Shown here: positions 1-6,505 of the stretch, one piece after another
Layout: every line of letters starts with the position of its first letter
Numbering within the stretch: position 1 is the first letter of the stretch
Assembly (NCBI GenBank): GCA_903854305.1
Contig: CAINWC010000382.1
Span: 1 to 9,686, forward strand
DNA length: 9,686 nt
Source of the DNA: an uncultured Pseudomonadota bacterium
GTDB taxonomy: Bacteria; Pseudomonadota; Gammaproteobacteria; Burkholderiales; Methylophilaceae
Direction of reading: 5' to 3'
Notes under the pieces: model-generated
What the model saw: the letters and a program-made list of their open reading frames with translations, nothing else
What the model was told of the DNA's origin: nothing
Databases searched by the model: none
Position numbers and translations under genes: made by a program

Positions 1-87
1 CTATTGAAGGCTGCAGTGGAAGCTGGCGAATTAGATCAGCAGATTGAACAGGTCAGTGGCGCACTGCGTAGCAACTTTAAGAAATAG
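1..87 (+). CDS. 3' end of an unidentified gene (partial)
   Basis: An open frame enters from the left edge and ends at TAG 85-87. The 28 visible residues begin LLKAAVEAGELDQQ and end ALRSNFKK. They look like an amphipathic helical C-terminus and are too short to identify. The next gene starts nine bases after the stop, with a Shine-Dalgarno-like AGGGG overlapping the stop, so the two are probably cotranscribed. A phage or prophage origin is possible from the neighbours but is not shown by this fragment. Confidence 0.5.
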   Translation, partial: LLKAAVEAGELDQQIEQVSGALRSNFKK

Positions 88-96
88 GGGAAATGA

Positions 97-264
97 ATGA
101 ATTTAAATACATATGAATGCTGGGTCAAAGTACCCATTAGTCCAACGATGATGCAGACAACACGTGTGCGTGTGCAGGCGATGAATGCACTATCAGCGAG
201 AGGACAGCTAAATGCCATGTATGGTCTGGCGAATGTAATCAGTCTGCCGACTCAAGTGCAATAA
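97..264 (+). CDS. Small hypothetical protein, possibly phage-derived (55 aa)
   Basis: This 55-codon frame starts at ATG 97, just after AGGGG at 86-90, and ends at TAA 262-264. An ATG at 93 is better placed for nothing, because its frame closes after seven codons. The protein begins MNLNTYECWVKVPIS and contains TRVRVQAMNALSARGQ and MYGLANVISLP. This pattern, a YE-WV strand, then RVRVQA, then a helix, then YG-NV, resembles small proteins encoded in phage structural clusters. That resemblance is from memory and is not proof. There are no membrane segments or catalytic motifs. Tight spacing with the genes on both sides suggests one transcript. Confidence 0.55.
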   Translation: MNLNTYECWVKVPISPTMMQTTRVRVQAMNALSARGQLNAMYGLANVISLPTQVQ

Positions 265-309
265 TCTTTAGAATTAGCGCATGGTAAATACTTAAAAGGA
301 GCATTTACC

Positions 310-483
310 ATGCGTTTTCACGAATTCTCAGAAGCAACCCTCAAACCTCAAAAGCCTTTAACGCCAGATCAGGCGCGAATACAAGGCATGAAAAATCAAG
401 TTAAGAATACTCAGAAAGCTATTAAGGCTGAGAAAGCCCGTCAGAAGATTAAGGCTGGCCAGCAACAGTTGGCTACACTCTAA
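310..483 (+). CDS. Small basic helical protein, possibly phage-derived (57 aa)
   Basis: The frame runs from ATG 310 to TAA 481-483, with AAGGAG at 296-301 as a good ribosome binding site. The protein has a Pro/Lys-rich N-terminal part (KPQKPLTPDQARIQG), then a strongly basic predicted helix rich in Lys, Ala and Gln (KNTQKAIKAEKARQKIKAG) ending in QQQLATL. It has no cysteines, membrane segment or enzymatic motif. Short proteins of this build occur beside phage structural genes, and the gene follows another small phage-like gene by 45 bases. The function is unknown. The stop codon lies inside a perfect short hairpin. Confidence 0.6.
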   Translation: MRFHEFSEATLKPQKPLTPDQARIQGMKNQVKNTQKAIKAEKARQKIKAGQQQLATL

Positions 484-492
484 TTTAGAGTG
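476..492. repeat. Perfect short palindrome at the end of the small-gene cluster
   Basis: CACTCTAA-T-TTAGAGTG is an exact inverted repeat spanning the stop codon of the 57-aa gene. As RNA it would fold into a 6-bp stem, CACTCT/AGAGTG, with an AATTT loop. No U-tract follows, so it is not a standard intrinsic terminator. It could stabilise the 3' end, assist Rho-dependent termination, or bind protein. Confidence 0.4.
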
Positions 493-628
493 GAATTGAA
501 GTGAGATATATTTAATATAAACATCTGTTCTAGCTTCTTAATTTCGTTGTTAAATAATTTAAACGTATTCAATATGGATAATATTCATAAAATTTACCAA
601 CTAAACAGAATGAATTGAGACACCTGAG

Positions 629-973
629 ATGTCTGATTTTAAGAGCGTGTACCAAAGATTTATCAGTTTGGAGATCGCTGCTGAAAAATCATCAGATTTT
701 CCAATGCTTGAACCTGTTGAAAAAAGAATTTTGAGCTTGCTTATAACCTATTGGTTAAATAACAAACCCCTGACCGTGGTTGAGGCAATCCACATGTCGT
801 CGGAAATTTCGACTTCAACCATGTTTAGGTATCTGAAAAAGTTGCGTAAGAAGGGGTATGTTGAATCAATTATTGATGAGTTAGATAATAGAGTGAAGTA
901 TGTTTCGCCCACTAAGCAGGCGGATCAGTATTTATCAAAAATGGGTAAGTTGATGGCTAAGGCATCTTTATAA
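629..973 (+). CDS. Small MarR-like winged-helix regulator (114 aa)
   Basis: Probable cytoplasmic DNA-binding regulator. After an N-terminal helical stretch (residues 5-45), which in MarR-type proteins would help dimerise, comes a winged-helix fold. It shows TVVEAIHMSSEIS (about 49-61), a recognition helix in STSTMFRYLKKLRKKGYVES (61-80), and a wing ending DNRVKYVSPT (86-95). The D-x-R-x-K-x-V-x-PT wing is typical of MarR-like proteins. At 114 residues it is shorter than most MarR proteins (about 140). Start ATG 629 has only a weak GAG upstream. It stands alone on the + strand, converging with the alanine-rich gene, and about 145 AT-rich bases lie before it. The minus-strand gene at 1587-1955 encodes a divergent relative. 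The regulated genes and any ligand are unknown. Confidence 0.75.
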   Translation: MSDFKSVYQRFISLEIAAEKSSDFPMLEPVEKRILSLLITYWLNNKPLTVVEAIHMSSEISTSTMFRYLKKLRKKGYVESIIDELDNRVKYVSPTKQADQYLSKMGKLMAKASL

Positions 974-1012
974 AATAAACAAAGGGCTGGCTTTGAAACT
1001 TAAGCCCCTTTC
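970..1012 (-). terminator. Rho-independent terminator of the alanine-rich gene
   Basis: On the minus strand AAAGGGGCT pairs with AGCCCTTT with one bulged G; GGCTT/AAGCC is an alternative 5-bp stem. A T-rich run (TTTGTTTATTTTA) follows. The upstream arm overlaps the last codons of the 1000-1494 gene, so it most likely ends that transcript. The hairpin also forms on the plus strand, after the 629-973 gene, but no T-tract follows it there, so plus-strand termination would be weaker. Confidence 0.6.
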
Positions 1013-1494
1013 CTAATCGTATCGCCAATCTCTCTGGCTTGGTTTGATAGCTTAACGGCTTCGGCTGCTGAGTCAGCCGCCGTTCTTGATGCGGTTGCTG
1101 CCTCTGTTGAAGCTCTGAGTAAAGATTCTTCCGCATGTTGAGAGACTGCTAATGCAGCCGCAGCCGCAGCCGCAGCCGCAGCAGCAGCAGCTTCTATTGC
1201 AGCGACTGCTGCAGATACCGAGGCTTTTACAGCCGATTCCACCACCACCAAAAACATTGGATTTTCTGATGCATCTTTGGCCGCTTTCATCGCGTTGGAT
1301 GCTGCAATCCTGGATTGTTCGGCAGATTTTGCTGAGCGCTTAGCAGCCTCTGAGGACTGTAGCGTTAACTCTTTTAGTGAGCTCAAGGCTTGCACATAGT
1401 TCTGGCTTAAGCCCTTGTAGTTATTGCGCAAATCATCTAGGTCAAACTGTAAGGCTTCAACCTTTTTATACACTTCTTCTAGGCTTAAAGACAT
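1000..1494 (-). CDS. Alanine-rich coiled-coil protein (164 aa)
   Basis: I do not recognise a family. Residues 4-45 form a heptad-like coiled coil (LEEVYKKVEALQFDLDDL). Residues 46-78 are an Ala/Ser/Lys-rich helix. A short hydrophobic patch, FLVVVESAVKASVSAAVAAI, covers 81-100. A pure run of 13 alanines follows at about 102-114, then another Ala/Ser/Glu-rich helix to the end. There is no signal peptide, and the hydrophobic patch is broken by Glu and Lys, so a membrane segment is doubtful. A long helical rod, bundle or oligomer is the simplest picture. Start ATG 1494 has a strong GAGGAG seven to eight bases upstream, and an out-of-frame ATG at 1499 is ignored. The gene lies between two winged-helix regulators, has its own terminator, and carries an inverted repeat in its upstream region. 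A phasin-like, structural or nucleoid-associated role is possible but unproven. Confidence 0.7.
   Translation of the reverse strand: MSLSLEEVYKKVEALQFDLDDLRNNYKGLSQNYVQALSSLKELTLQSSEAAKRSAKSAEQSRIAASNAMKAAKDASENPMFLVVVESAVKASVSAAVAAIEAAAAAAAAAAAAALAVSQHAEESLLRASTEAATASRTAADSAAEAVKLSNQAREIGDTIRKGA
1154..1191. repeat. GCAGCC/GCA microsatellite encoding poly-alanine
   Basis: On the plus strand there are four exact GCAGCC units (1154-1177) followed by four GCA units (1178-1189). Read on the minus strand they encode most of the 13-alanine run of the 1000-1494 protein. Every unit is a multiple of three, so slippage would change the length of the alanine run without breaking the frame. Confidence 0.85.
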
Positions 1495-1518
1495 TCCATT
1501 ACTCCTCTGAAATTCTTT

Positions 1519-1537
1519 AACATGTAATTTCCATGTT
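1519..1537. promoter_or_regulatory. Inverted repeat upstream of the alanine-rich gene (candidate operator)
   Basis: AACATG-TAATTTC-CATGTT is a perfect 6-bp inverted repeat with a 7-base spacer, 25 bases before the start codon of the 1000-1494 gene. Its size and symmetry suit a dimeric winged-helix regulator. Weaker relatives are AACAT-N12-ATGTT at 1951-1972, overlapping the start of the 1587-1955 regulator, and AACATCTGTT at 520-529, upstream of the 629-973 regulator. Binding is inferred from symmetry and position only; an RNA hairpin near the ribosome binding site is an alternative. Confidence 0.35.
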
Positions 1538-1586
1538 GATACTAAAGCATTATTAATTAAATAACGCGAGTGTTAATTTTAAAAAC

Positions 1587-1955
1587 TTAGTTACTACTAT
1601 CCAACTCATTAATCATCAAAATTTTTTTTGCAGCGCCGGTATAGAGATTGATCATTTCAACAAACTTTTCTGTGGGCCGTACATATTTTATCCGTTTATC
1701 TTTAATGTCTGGGTAGTGTTCTATCCAGCCATCATTGACATAACGTTGGTAATGCCCTCTAACCGCCGTATAAGAGTAGGGTAGGGATGCAAAGAGTTGT
1801 TTGACAGTGATATGGCTGTTGGAATAGTTGTGGATGGATAGCAACAAAAGAAGATCGTAGGCAATGAGCGAGTTTTCAATCGGTAGATGCTTGCTACACC
1901 ATGCCCTAAGTTCAAATATAGCTTCTATAACTAGGGTTTCATTTTTGCTAAACAT
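1587..1955 (-). CDS. Small MarR-like winged-helix regulator (122 aa)
   Basis: Probable DNA-binding regulator of the same build as the 629-973 product. An N-terminal helical part (residues 5-42) precedes ITVKQLFASL (49-58), a recognition helix in SYTAVRGHYQRYVNDGWIEH (61-80) and a wing ending DKRIKYVRPT (86-95). The shared wing pattern (D-x-R-[VI]-KYV-x-PT) and the [LI]TV...G[YW][VI]E spacing show the two are distant paralogues, not copies. The C-terminal 25 residues form a further helix. Start ATG 1955 has no clear ribosome binding site. The gene reads toward the alanine-rich gene, whose start is about 92 bases downstream on the same strand, so it could regulate that gene or share its transcript. 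A run of eight A/T near 1622-1629 falls within the frame. The ligand is unknown. Confidence 0.72.
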   Translation of the reverse strand: MFSKNETLVIEAIFELRAWCSKHLPIENSLIAYDLLLLLSIHNYSNSHITVKQLFASLPYSYTAVRGHYQRYVNDGWIEHYPDIKDKRIKYVRPTEKFVEMINLYTGAAKKILMINELDSSN

Positions 1956-2121
1956 GCATTGACTTTAATGTTAATAGCCCTAAATAGAAAGAAATATAAA
2001 CCTTTAAATTAAATATTTGTTTTAAAATTATTATGGAGCTCGCTAACTAGTCCGATTGATGCACGGAATTAATTAAAAGCCATCATCATTCCCATGATTT
2101 TATATAGTATTAAGGGCGATA

Positions 2122-4578
2122 TTATGAGCATATTTTGTATTGATTTCTCCCATTTTTCTTAGCCTTTAATAGCGCGCTATCAGCCATCGCAAACAATTTT
2201 TTCTCATCGTAGCCACTGTCGTCAGTCGAGCAAATGCCCATACTACAAGAGATGTTAACTTCAATTTTTTCTACGGTCATTTTTAGCTCGACTAACTTTA
2301 GAATTCTCTCCGCGATGATGATGACATCATCGCGATGGGTCTCGGGGAGTAAAATCGCAAACTCATCTCCACCTAAACGCGCTGCGGTGTCAGATTTTCG
2401 TTTGATCAATGTATTCAGTCGGTTGCTAAACTCGATTAAAACTTCGTCACCGACCTGGTGGCCGTAATTGTCATTAATGGGTTTGAATCTATCCAGATCA
2501 ATCAGGATTAATGACAGGGTTGATTTATTTCGTGAGGCCAAGGACATCGCCTGACTCACCCTTTCTTCCCACAGATACCTATTCGCTAAGCCGGTTAAGA
2601 AGTCCTTGCTGATTTTTTCTTCTGATAGCCCGGCGATACTCTTCGTCTTCGTAAGGTCTTGAATGACCCCCCAAACGCACTTCTTGTTTTGATAAGTAGT
2701 AATGAACCCCTCGATCGAAATGTGAAATGTCGTGCCATCCTTCCTAATATATTCTTTCTCATTAGGCCCAAACTTCCCAGTTTTGCTGAGCGCGGTCAAT
2801 TGGCGTTCTTCTTGGTCTGCATAATTTCTTGGGGTGATATCCCAGAATGTTTTGCCTAGAAATTCATCCTTTTCGTACCCGGTCATTGTCAAGAGGGCCT
2901 TGTTTACTTCTAAAAAGTGACCGGTTTCAAAATCTACGAGTGCGAGCCCAAGTGAGCTAGAGTTGAAGAGTGTTTTATAAACATGATCGGATTCAAAAAG
3001 ATAATCGCTGGATGGATAAACCGAGCCCATTGCTTCGTCGATATTATCTTCATGAGTATATTCTGCTGTAATGGATTGGCTCTCGGTATCGGAAAAGCCT
3101 CTGGTGATTAAGATATCTCCTAGGCATCCCTCAAAAGCGTTGACGAGTTGATGGTTATGCGCTTTGACGTTACTACTGGCCTTGATCAACCTAATGGCTT
3201 TGCTAATCGACATCCCGTGGTGTTCTGTCAGCACATAAAACTCTTCAACAATGTCAATAATCTCTATTTCTGGGAACCGATGAATATCAAAATTTTCTGC
3301 ATTTGATACATGATTTAGATAGCGCTTGTGAACTTCTGCTAACTCGCCGGTTTCATTTTCGAGGCATTGGGCAACAAAGTTCAAGGTCTTGGTCTGGGCT
3401 GAATGCGGTTCGTTTTTAAATGGCACGTAAGTTTTTGTGGTATTGAAACGCAGCATTTTGATTAAGAAGTACAGAATAAAAACATGATCGAATGCTTTCG
3501 GAAGATGCGCTTCTGCGCGAATTAAGCGGGCATACTTCGACTGAAGGCTGAAATTTTTTTGGCGAGTTGTATCTGGCGCTTCTCCTGACTGTAAAAAGTC
3601 ATCTGCCTTCTGGATAATCGCACCTAATGCTAGCAATCGCCTTTCGTTTAGCGTGATTTTTAATTCTGACAATCTAGCAATAAGCTCTTTCTTGAGAAGC
3701 TTTTCATTTTTGAGGGACTCTGAGAGGTGGGATACAAACTGTAAAATCCATGTGATTGAAATTAAGAGGGTGGTTAGGCTGTTCACTGTGACCGCCTCGG
3801 CCCCAAAAATGCCTTGGTGATGTACAAAAAGATTCCAGGAGATGTAAACCAAGCCAAGCAGTGAAAGGCTGGTGAGGTTGTTTGATTTTGTAGCAATCAA
3901 GGTTAACAATGTTAACGTTAAGATGCTCACTATAACTGGATTGCCCAATTCCAACGATGTGAAGAAGTAGGTGAAACATAATAGCGCGACAAGCACGATT
4001 AGTTCAGTTGCTGAGATGAGTGATTTTTGTAATAAAATTGATAGGCCGATCGGTAGAATAAGGGTCTGTGTTAATACATTGCTCAGAAACCAAGAAAGTG
4101 TCTTTGAGATCGCAACATTGCTAGGTGCTGAAGGATCGTTGATATATAAGGCAAGGTTCGCGATCACAGCGCTTAGGACTTGCGTGATGATAATCAACCA
4201 ATTTTGCAGCCAAAATGTTTTGTTTGAAAGGTGTGTGGGGTTGATGCGCCAGCGGTCAATCAGTTTGATGGTCAGTAGGAATGAGAGAGTTTTAGCTAGA
4301 GCAAGGGCGACGCTCACTCCCCAAGGAAGGTCAAGTGACCATGAGATCATGTATTCGCCGACGAATATGCTGATCCAAAACTGACGGTTTAATAAAAAAG
4401 CCATCAACAATGAAAGCCCGGCGGGAAGGAAAAGTGCTGGGGCGACAATCGTTCCAATGGCATTGGCATAAATGCTAAGTCGACCTAAGAGTAAATAGCA
4501 CAGCGCGAAACTGATGATGTAAAAACTGCTTTGCTGGTTGACGGTTAGCAGCAACTTCTTTTTGAGCGCTTCAAACAT
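2122..4578 (-). CDS. Membrane-bound diguanylate cyclase, MASE1-PAS-GGDEF (818 aa)
   Basis: Makes cyclic di-GMP from two GTP at the inner membrane. Residues about 18-282 are a multi-helix membrane region with the MASE1-like pattern (FLPAGLSLLMAFLLNRQFWISIFVGEY is its core). About 285-520 is a soluble, mostly helical stretch with no domain I recognise. A PAS sensor spans roughly 531-642 (SSSLGLALVDFETGHFLEVN; GYEKDEFLGKTFWDITP). The GGDEF domain spans about 657-815 with DFLTGLANR, DLDRFKPINDNYGHQVGD and an intact GGDEF at 736-740. RKSD lies exactly five residues before GGDEF, matching the RxxD product-inhibition site. Active synthesis with feedback control is therefore expected. ATG 4578 is preferred over the TTG at 4581 because it overlaps the stop of the upstream phosphodiesterase (TGATG), with only a weak GGAT upstream, pointing to translational coupling. 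Confidence 0.9.
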   Translation of the reverse strand: MFEALKKKLLLTVNQQSSFYIISFALCYLLLGRLSIYANAIGTIVAPALFLPAGLSLLMAFLLNRQFWISIFVGEYMISWSLDLPWGVSVALALAKTLSFLLTIKLIDRWRINPTHLSNKTFWLQNWLIIITQVLSAVIANLALYINDPSAPSNVAISKTLSWFLSNVLTQTLILPIGLSILLQKSLISATELIVLVALLCFTYFFTSLELGNPVIVSILTLTLLTLIATKSNNLTSLSLLGLVYISWNLFVHHQGIFGAEAVTVNSLTTLLISITWILQFVSHLSESLKNEKLLKKELIARLSELKITLNERRLLALGAIIQKADDFLQSGEAPDTTRQKNFSLQSKYARLIRAEAHLPKAFDHVFILYFLIKMLRFNTTKTYVPFKNEPHSAQTKTLNFVAQCLENETGELAEVHKRYLNHVSNAENFDIHRFPEIEIIDIVEEFYVLTEHHGMSISKAIRLIKASSNVKAHNHQLVNAFEGCLGDILITRGFSDTESQSITAEYTHEDNIDEAMGSVYPSSDYLFESDHVYKTLFNSSSLGLALVDFETGHFLEVNKALLTMTGYEKDEFLGKTFWDITPRNYADQEERQLTALSKTGKFGPNEKEYIRKDGTTFHISIEGFITTYQNKKCVWGVIQDLTKTKSIAGLSEEKISKDFLTGLANRYLWEERVSQAMSLASRNKSTLSLILIDLDRFKPINDNYGHQVGDEVLIEFSNRLNTLIKRKSDTAARLGGDEFAILLPETHRDDVIIIAERILKLVELKMTVEKIEVNISCSMGICSTDDSGYDEKKLFAMADSALLKAKKNGRNQYKICS

Positions 4579-5912
4579 CAATCTTGATCCGTATATTTTA
4601 AATAAATCTGATTGATGCTATTAACTTCTTTCATGAAAGCCGCGACGACCTCTGGGTCGAAAAAGGTGCCGCTACCATCGATGATCTCATTGAGGGCGTC
4701 CTCTTGCAGCCATGCTTCTTTATAAGATCGCTTTGAAAGGAGGGCGTCGTATTGGTCGGCAATACTCATAATGCGGGCTTCTATTGGAATCTCGTTGCCT
4801 TTAAGCCCCCTTGGGTAGCCAGTCCCATTCCATTTTTCGTGATGACATGCGGCGATATTTCTTGCAATCTCTAGTAGCATGTGAGCGTCAGCGTCAGTCT
4901 TAACAGTGTTTAATATATCTGCGCCAATCGCGGCATGAGACTTCATGACCTCCCATTCATCCTCCGTGAGCTTTCCAGGTTTATGAATTATTTGATCTGG
5001 AATCGCTATTTTTCCAATGTCATGCAGGGGTGCCGCTAAGAATATATATTTGATGAAGTCCTGAGTGAGTCGCTCTTGATGCAGGCCCATTTCCTTGAGT
5101 CGGATGGCGATGAGTTTGGTCGTATGTTGTGTTCTTAGGGTATGTGCACCGGTTTCCGTACTGCGGGCATGTGCGATTTTATTGAGCGCGGCTAACATGG
5201 TGTGTTCAAAATCATGGTGCCTATTAATCGTTTTAGTGAATTTTTTTCGCATGAGCATTTCATATCCAATGCCGATGACCGCAAAGACACCGAAAAGGCA
5301 GACGATAACACCCGTCATGTAGGTGATGAGATTGGTGAGGTTGTCTGCACGGATTGCGATAGGATTGGTTGAAGTGAGGATGACCGCGGCTCTAACGAAA
5401 TGGAGTAATGCAAATATGAAAAAGTTAATGGACAGTATTTTTTTAAAGGAGGACTTAAAATCAAATGCCTTAGTCGCCGCCCATGCAATGCCTAATCCAA
5501 ACAAGCCAAGCAGTACCGAAATGATTGCAAGGTAGGTTTGTGAGATTACTCCATTAGAATGACTCATTCCAGCGCCATATAAACAGGTAATAAAAATGAC
5601 GATCATGGACTCATAAAAGCGGCCGTTTCTGTCGGCCATCTTAAGTAGGGATGAGAGTTTGAGTGCCATTCCAGAAAAAAACAAAATGTGGGATAAGATC
5701 GCCAGCGATAGGGTTGCTCCATCAGCCATTGCCGTAAGCGCAAGGCCAATCGATGTCAGGATGTAACTCAGGCCCCATTGTTTAAAGAAGTCAATCTCTT
5801 TACGTGACAGCCGCTCTATTTTAAAAAAATAAAAAAAGAAGCAGCCCGCGAGGAGTTGTATTAACGCCAGTGAGAAAACGAGGAGTGACGACAATGTATT
5901 GAATTCTTTCAT
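4578..5912 (-). CDS. Membrane-bound HD-GYP cyclic di-GMP phosphodiesterase (444 aa)
   Basis: Expected to degrade c-di-GMP. The N-terminal 220 residues hold about seven hydrophobic segments (starting near 7, 47, 66, 101, 125, 160 and 197), forming a membrane sensor I cannot name. A short linker leads to the HD-GYP domain (about 235-430). It opens with ARSTETGAHTLRTQH, then has HDIGK at 297-301, H326, HH at 357-358, the GYP triplet at 365-367 inside HHEKWNGTGYP, and DQYDALLSKRSYK at 386-398. All the usual metal ligands appear present, so it should be active. It is the first gene of an operon with the diguanylate cyclase, its TGA overlapping the cyclase ATG by one base. ATG 5912 has no strong ribosome binding site. 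A 233-base AT-rich gap upstream probably holds the operon promoter. Confidence 0.9.
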   Translation of the reverse strand: MKEFNTLSSLLVFSLALIQLLAGCFFFYFFKIERLSRKEIDFFKQWGLSYILTSIGLALTAMADGATLSLAILSHILFFSGMALKLSSLLKMADRNGRFYESMIVIFITCLYGAGMSHSNGVISQTYLAIISVLLGLFGLGIAWAATKAFDFKSSFKKILSINFFIFALLHFVRAAVILTSTNPIAIRADNLTNLITYMTGVIVCLFGVFAVIGIGYEMLMRKKFTKTINRHHDFEHTMLAALNKIAHARSTETGAHTLRTQHTTKLIAIRLKEMGLHQERLTQDFIKYIFLAAPLHDIGKIAIPDQIIHKPGKLTEDEWEVMKSHAAIGADILNTVKTDADAHMLLEIARNIAACHHEKWNGTGYPRGLKGNEIPIEARIMSIADQYDALLSKRSYKEAWLQEDALNEIIDGSGTFFDPEVVAAFMKEVNSINQIYLKYTDQD

Positions 5913-5941
5913 AATAGTTTTAAGGATAAAATTAAATAGGG

Positions 5942-5969
5942 ATCATATCGGGACAACAAAATGATCAAA
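5942..5969 (-). promoter_or_regulatory. Candidate sigma-70 promoter of the c-di-GMP operon
   Basis: On the minus strand TTTGAT (5969-5964) and TATGAT (5947-5942) are separated by 16 bases, about 30 bases before the HD-GYP start codon. The -10 matches the consensus at five of six positions; the -35 is weaker. The rest of the 233-base gap (5913-6145) is AT-rich, with A-tracts on the minus strand near 6010-6050 that could act as an UP-like element. No c-di-GMP riboswitch core was seen. Confidence 0.25.
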
Positions 5970-6145
5970 ATAAGTCCAAAGCACTTATGCGACGACTGCC
6001 GAACTCAATTTTATTTTTTTCAATTTCCCTTTTTAAAATTGTTTTCATTAATTAACAATCAGATAAAGATACGAAAACAAACATCTAATTTAAATGGATA
6101 GTTGATGGATGTTACAAGGTGATGAACACCTGTTTGTGCTGGCTG

Positions 6146-6505
6146 TCATGGCTGCCTCTTTGGAAAGTTGCCCCAATGGATCAATGCCGCCAACGAAAGC
6201 GCGCCGCACAGGTCTGCCGCCCAATCATCCAGCCCAGCGTGCCTAAAGGGTAGAAAGACTTGATGGACTTCATCCAGTGCGCCGATGCCCAGGGTGAGGA
6301 TGATGCAGAAGGCAAGCCCCTTCTTGGGGAAGGCAATATAGGCGTTGAGCGTGAGGAGTCCGTAGACAGTCAAGTGCGCTAGCTTGTCCTACGGTGAGGG
6401 AAAGAGATGGCCGGCCGCGGGTGCCGTCCCACCAACAAATAGTGCAATCAACGTGACTAGTAAGATTACTTTGGCAATATTGGCCTGAGTAAGGAGGGTG
6501 TTAAT
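6146..6505 (-). pseudogene. vanZ-like membrane protein gene, broken by an amber codon
   Basis: The minus-strand frame reads as one small VanZ-family protein of about 119 residues: a membrane helix (AKVILLVTLIALFVGG), then TAPAAGHLFPSP, a stop, DKLAHLTVYGLL, a helix, LDEVHQVFLPFRHAGLDDWAADLCGA, and a last helix. DKLAH, DE-HQ-F and DDW..D..GA fit the family. TAG at 6391-6389 interrupts the frame just before DKLAH; TGG would be one base away. The frame also has no ATG, GTG or TTG at its natural beginning. A strong AAGGAGG (6521-6515) sits nine bases before an ATT at 6505. Two lesions suggest a decayed gene. A TTG at 6373 could start a 75-residue C-terminal fragment but has no ribosome binding site. 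It directly follows epsB and overlaps its end. VanZ-like genes occur in exosortase/EPS loci; their role there is unclear. Confidence 0.75.

Noticed and set aside
1152..1343. Plus-strand open frame with a Gln/Pro repeat opposite the alanine-rich gene
   Set aside because: It is the antisense reading of the GCAGCC repeat. It has no ribosome binding site, and the minus-strand gene has a strong one plus a terminator.
1619..1630. Run of eight A/T inside the 1587-1955 regulator as a programmed frameshift site
   Set aside because: The zero frame continues as a sensible winged-helix protein, and no alternative-frame extension or stimulatory structure was seen.
629..1955. Toxin-antitoxin or phage-defence cassette made of the two regulators and the alanine-rich gene
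   Set aside because: None of the three proteins shows a nuclease, kinase, acetyltransferase or membrane-toxin motif, and the gene orientations do not match a typical two-gene cassette.
2085..2098. Hairpin ATCAT-TCCC-ATGAT downstream of the diguanylate cyclase gene as a terminator
   Set aside because: The stem is only five AT-rich pairs and the following T-run is short and broken, so termination there cannot be supported.
6117..6131. Hairpin AGGTG-ATGAA-CACCT after the vanZ-like frame as a terminator
   Set aside because: The stem is five pairs and no T-tract follows on the minus strand, so it is as likely to be chance.
5913..6145. Possible c-di-GMP riboswitch or sigma-54 promoter upstream of the HD-GYP gene
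   Set aside because: No GEMM-like conserved core and no GG/GC pair with correct sigma-54 spacing could be found on the minus strand.
6109..6250. Plus-strand open frame beginning MLQGDEHLFVLAVMAAS across the vanZ-like region
   Set aside because: It has no family resemblance, ends within about 45 codons, and lies opposite a frame that clearly matches VanZ.
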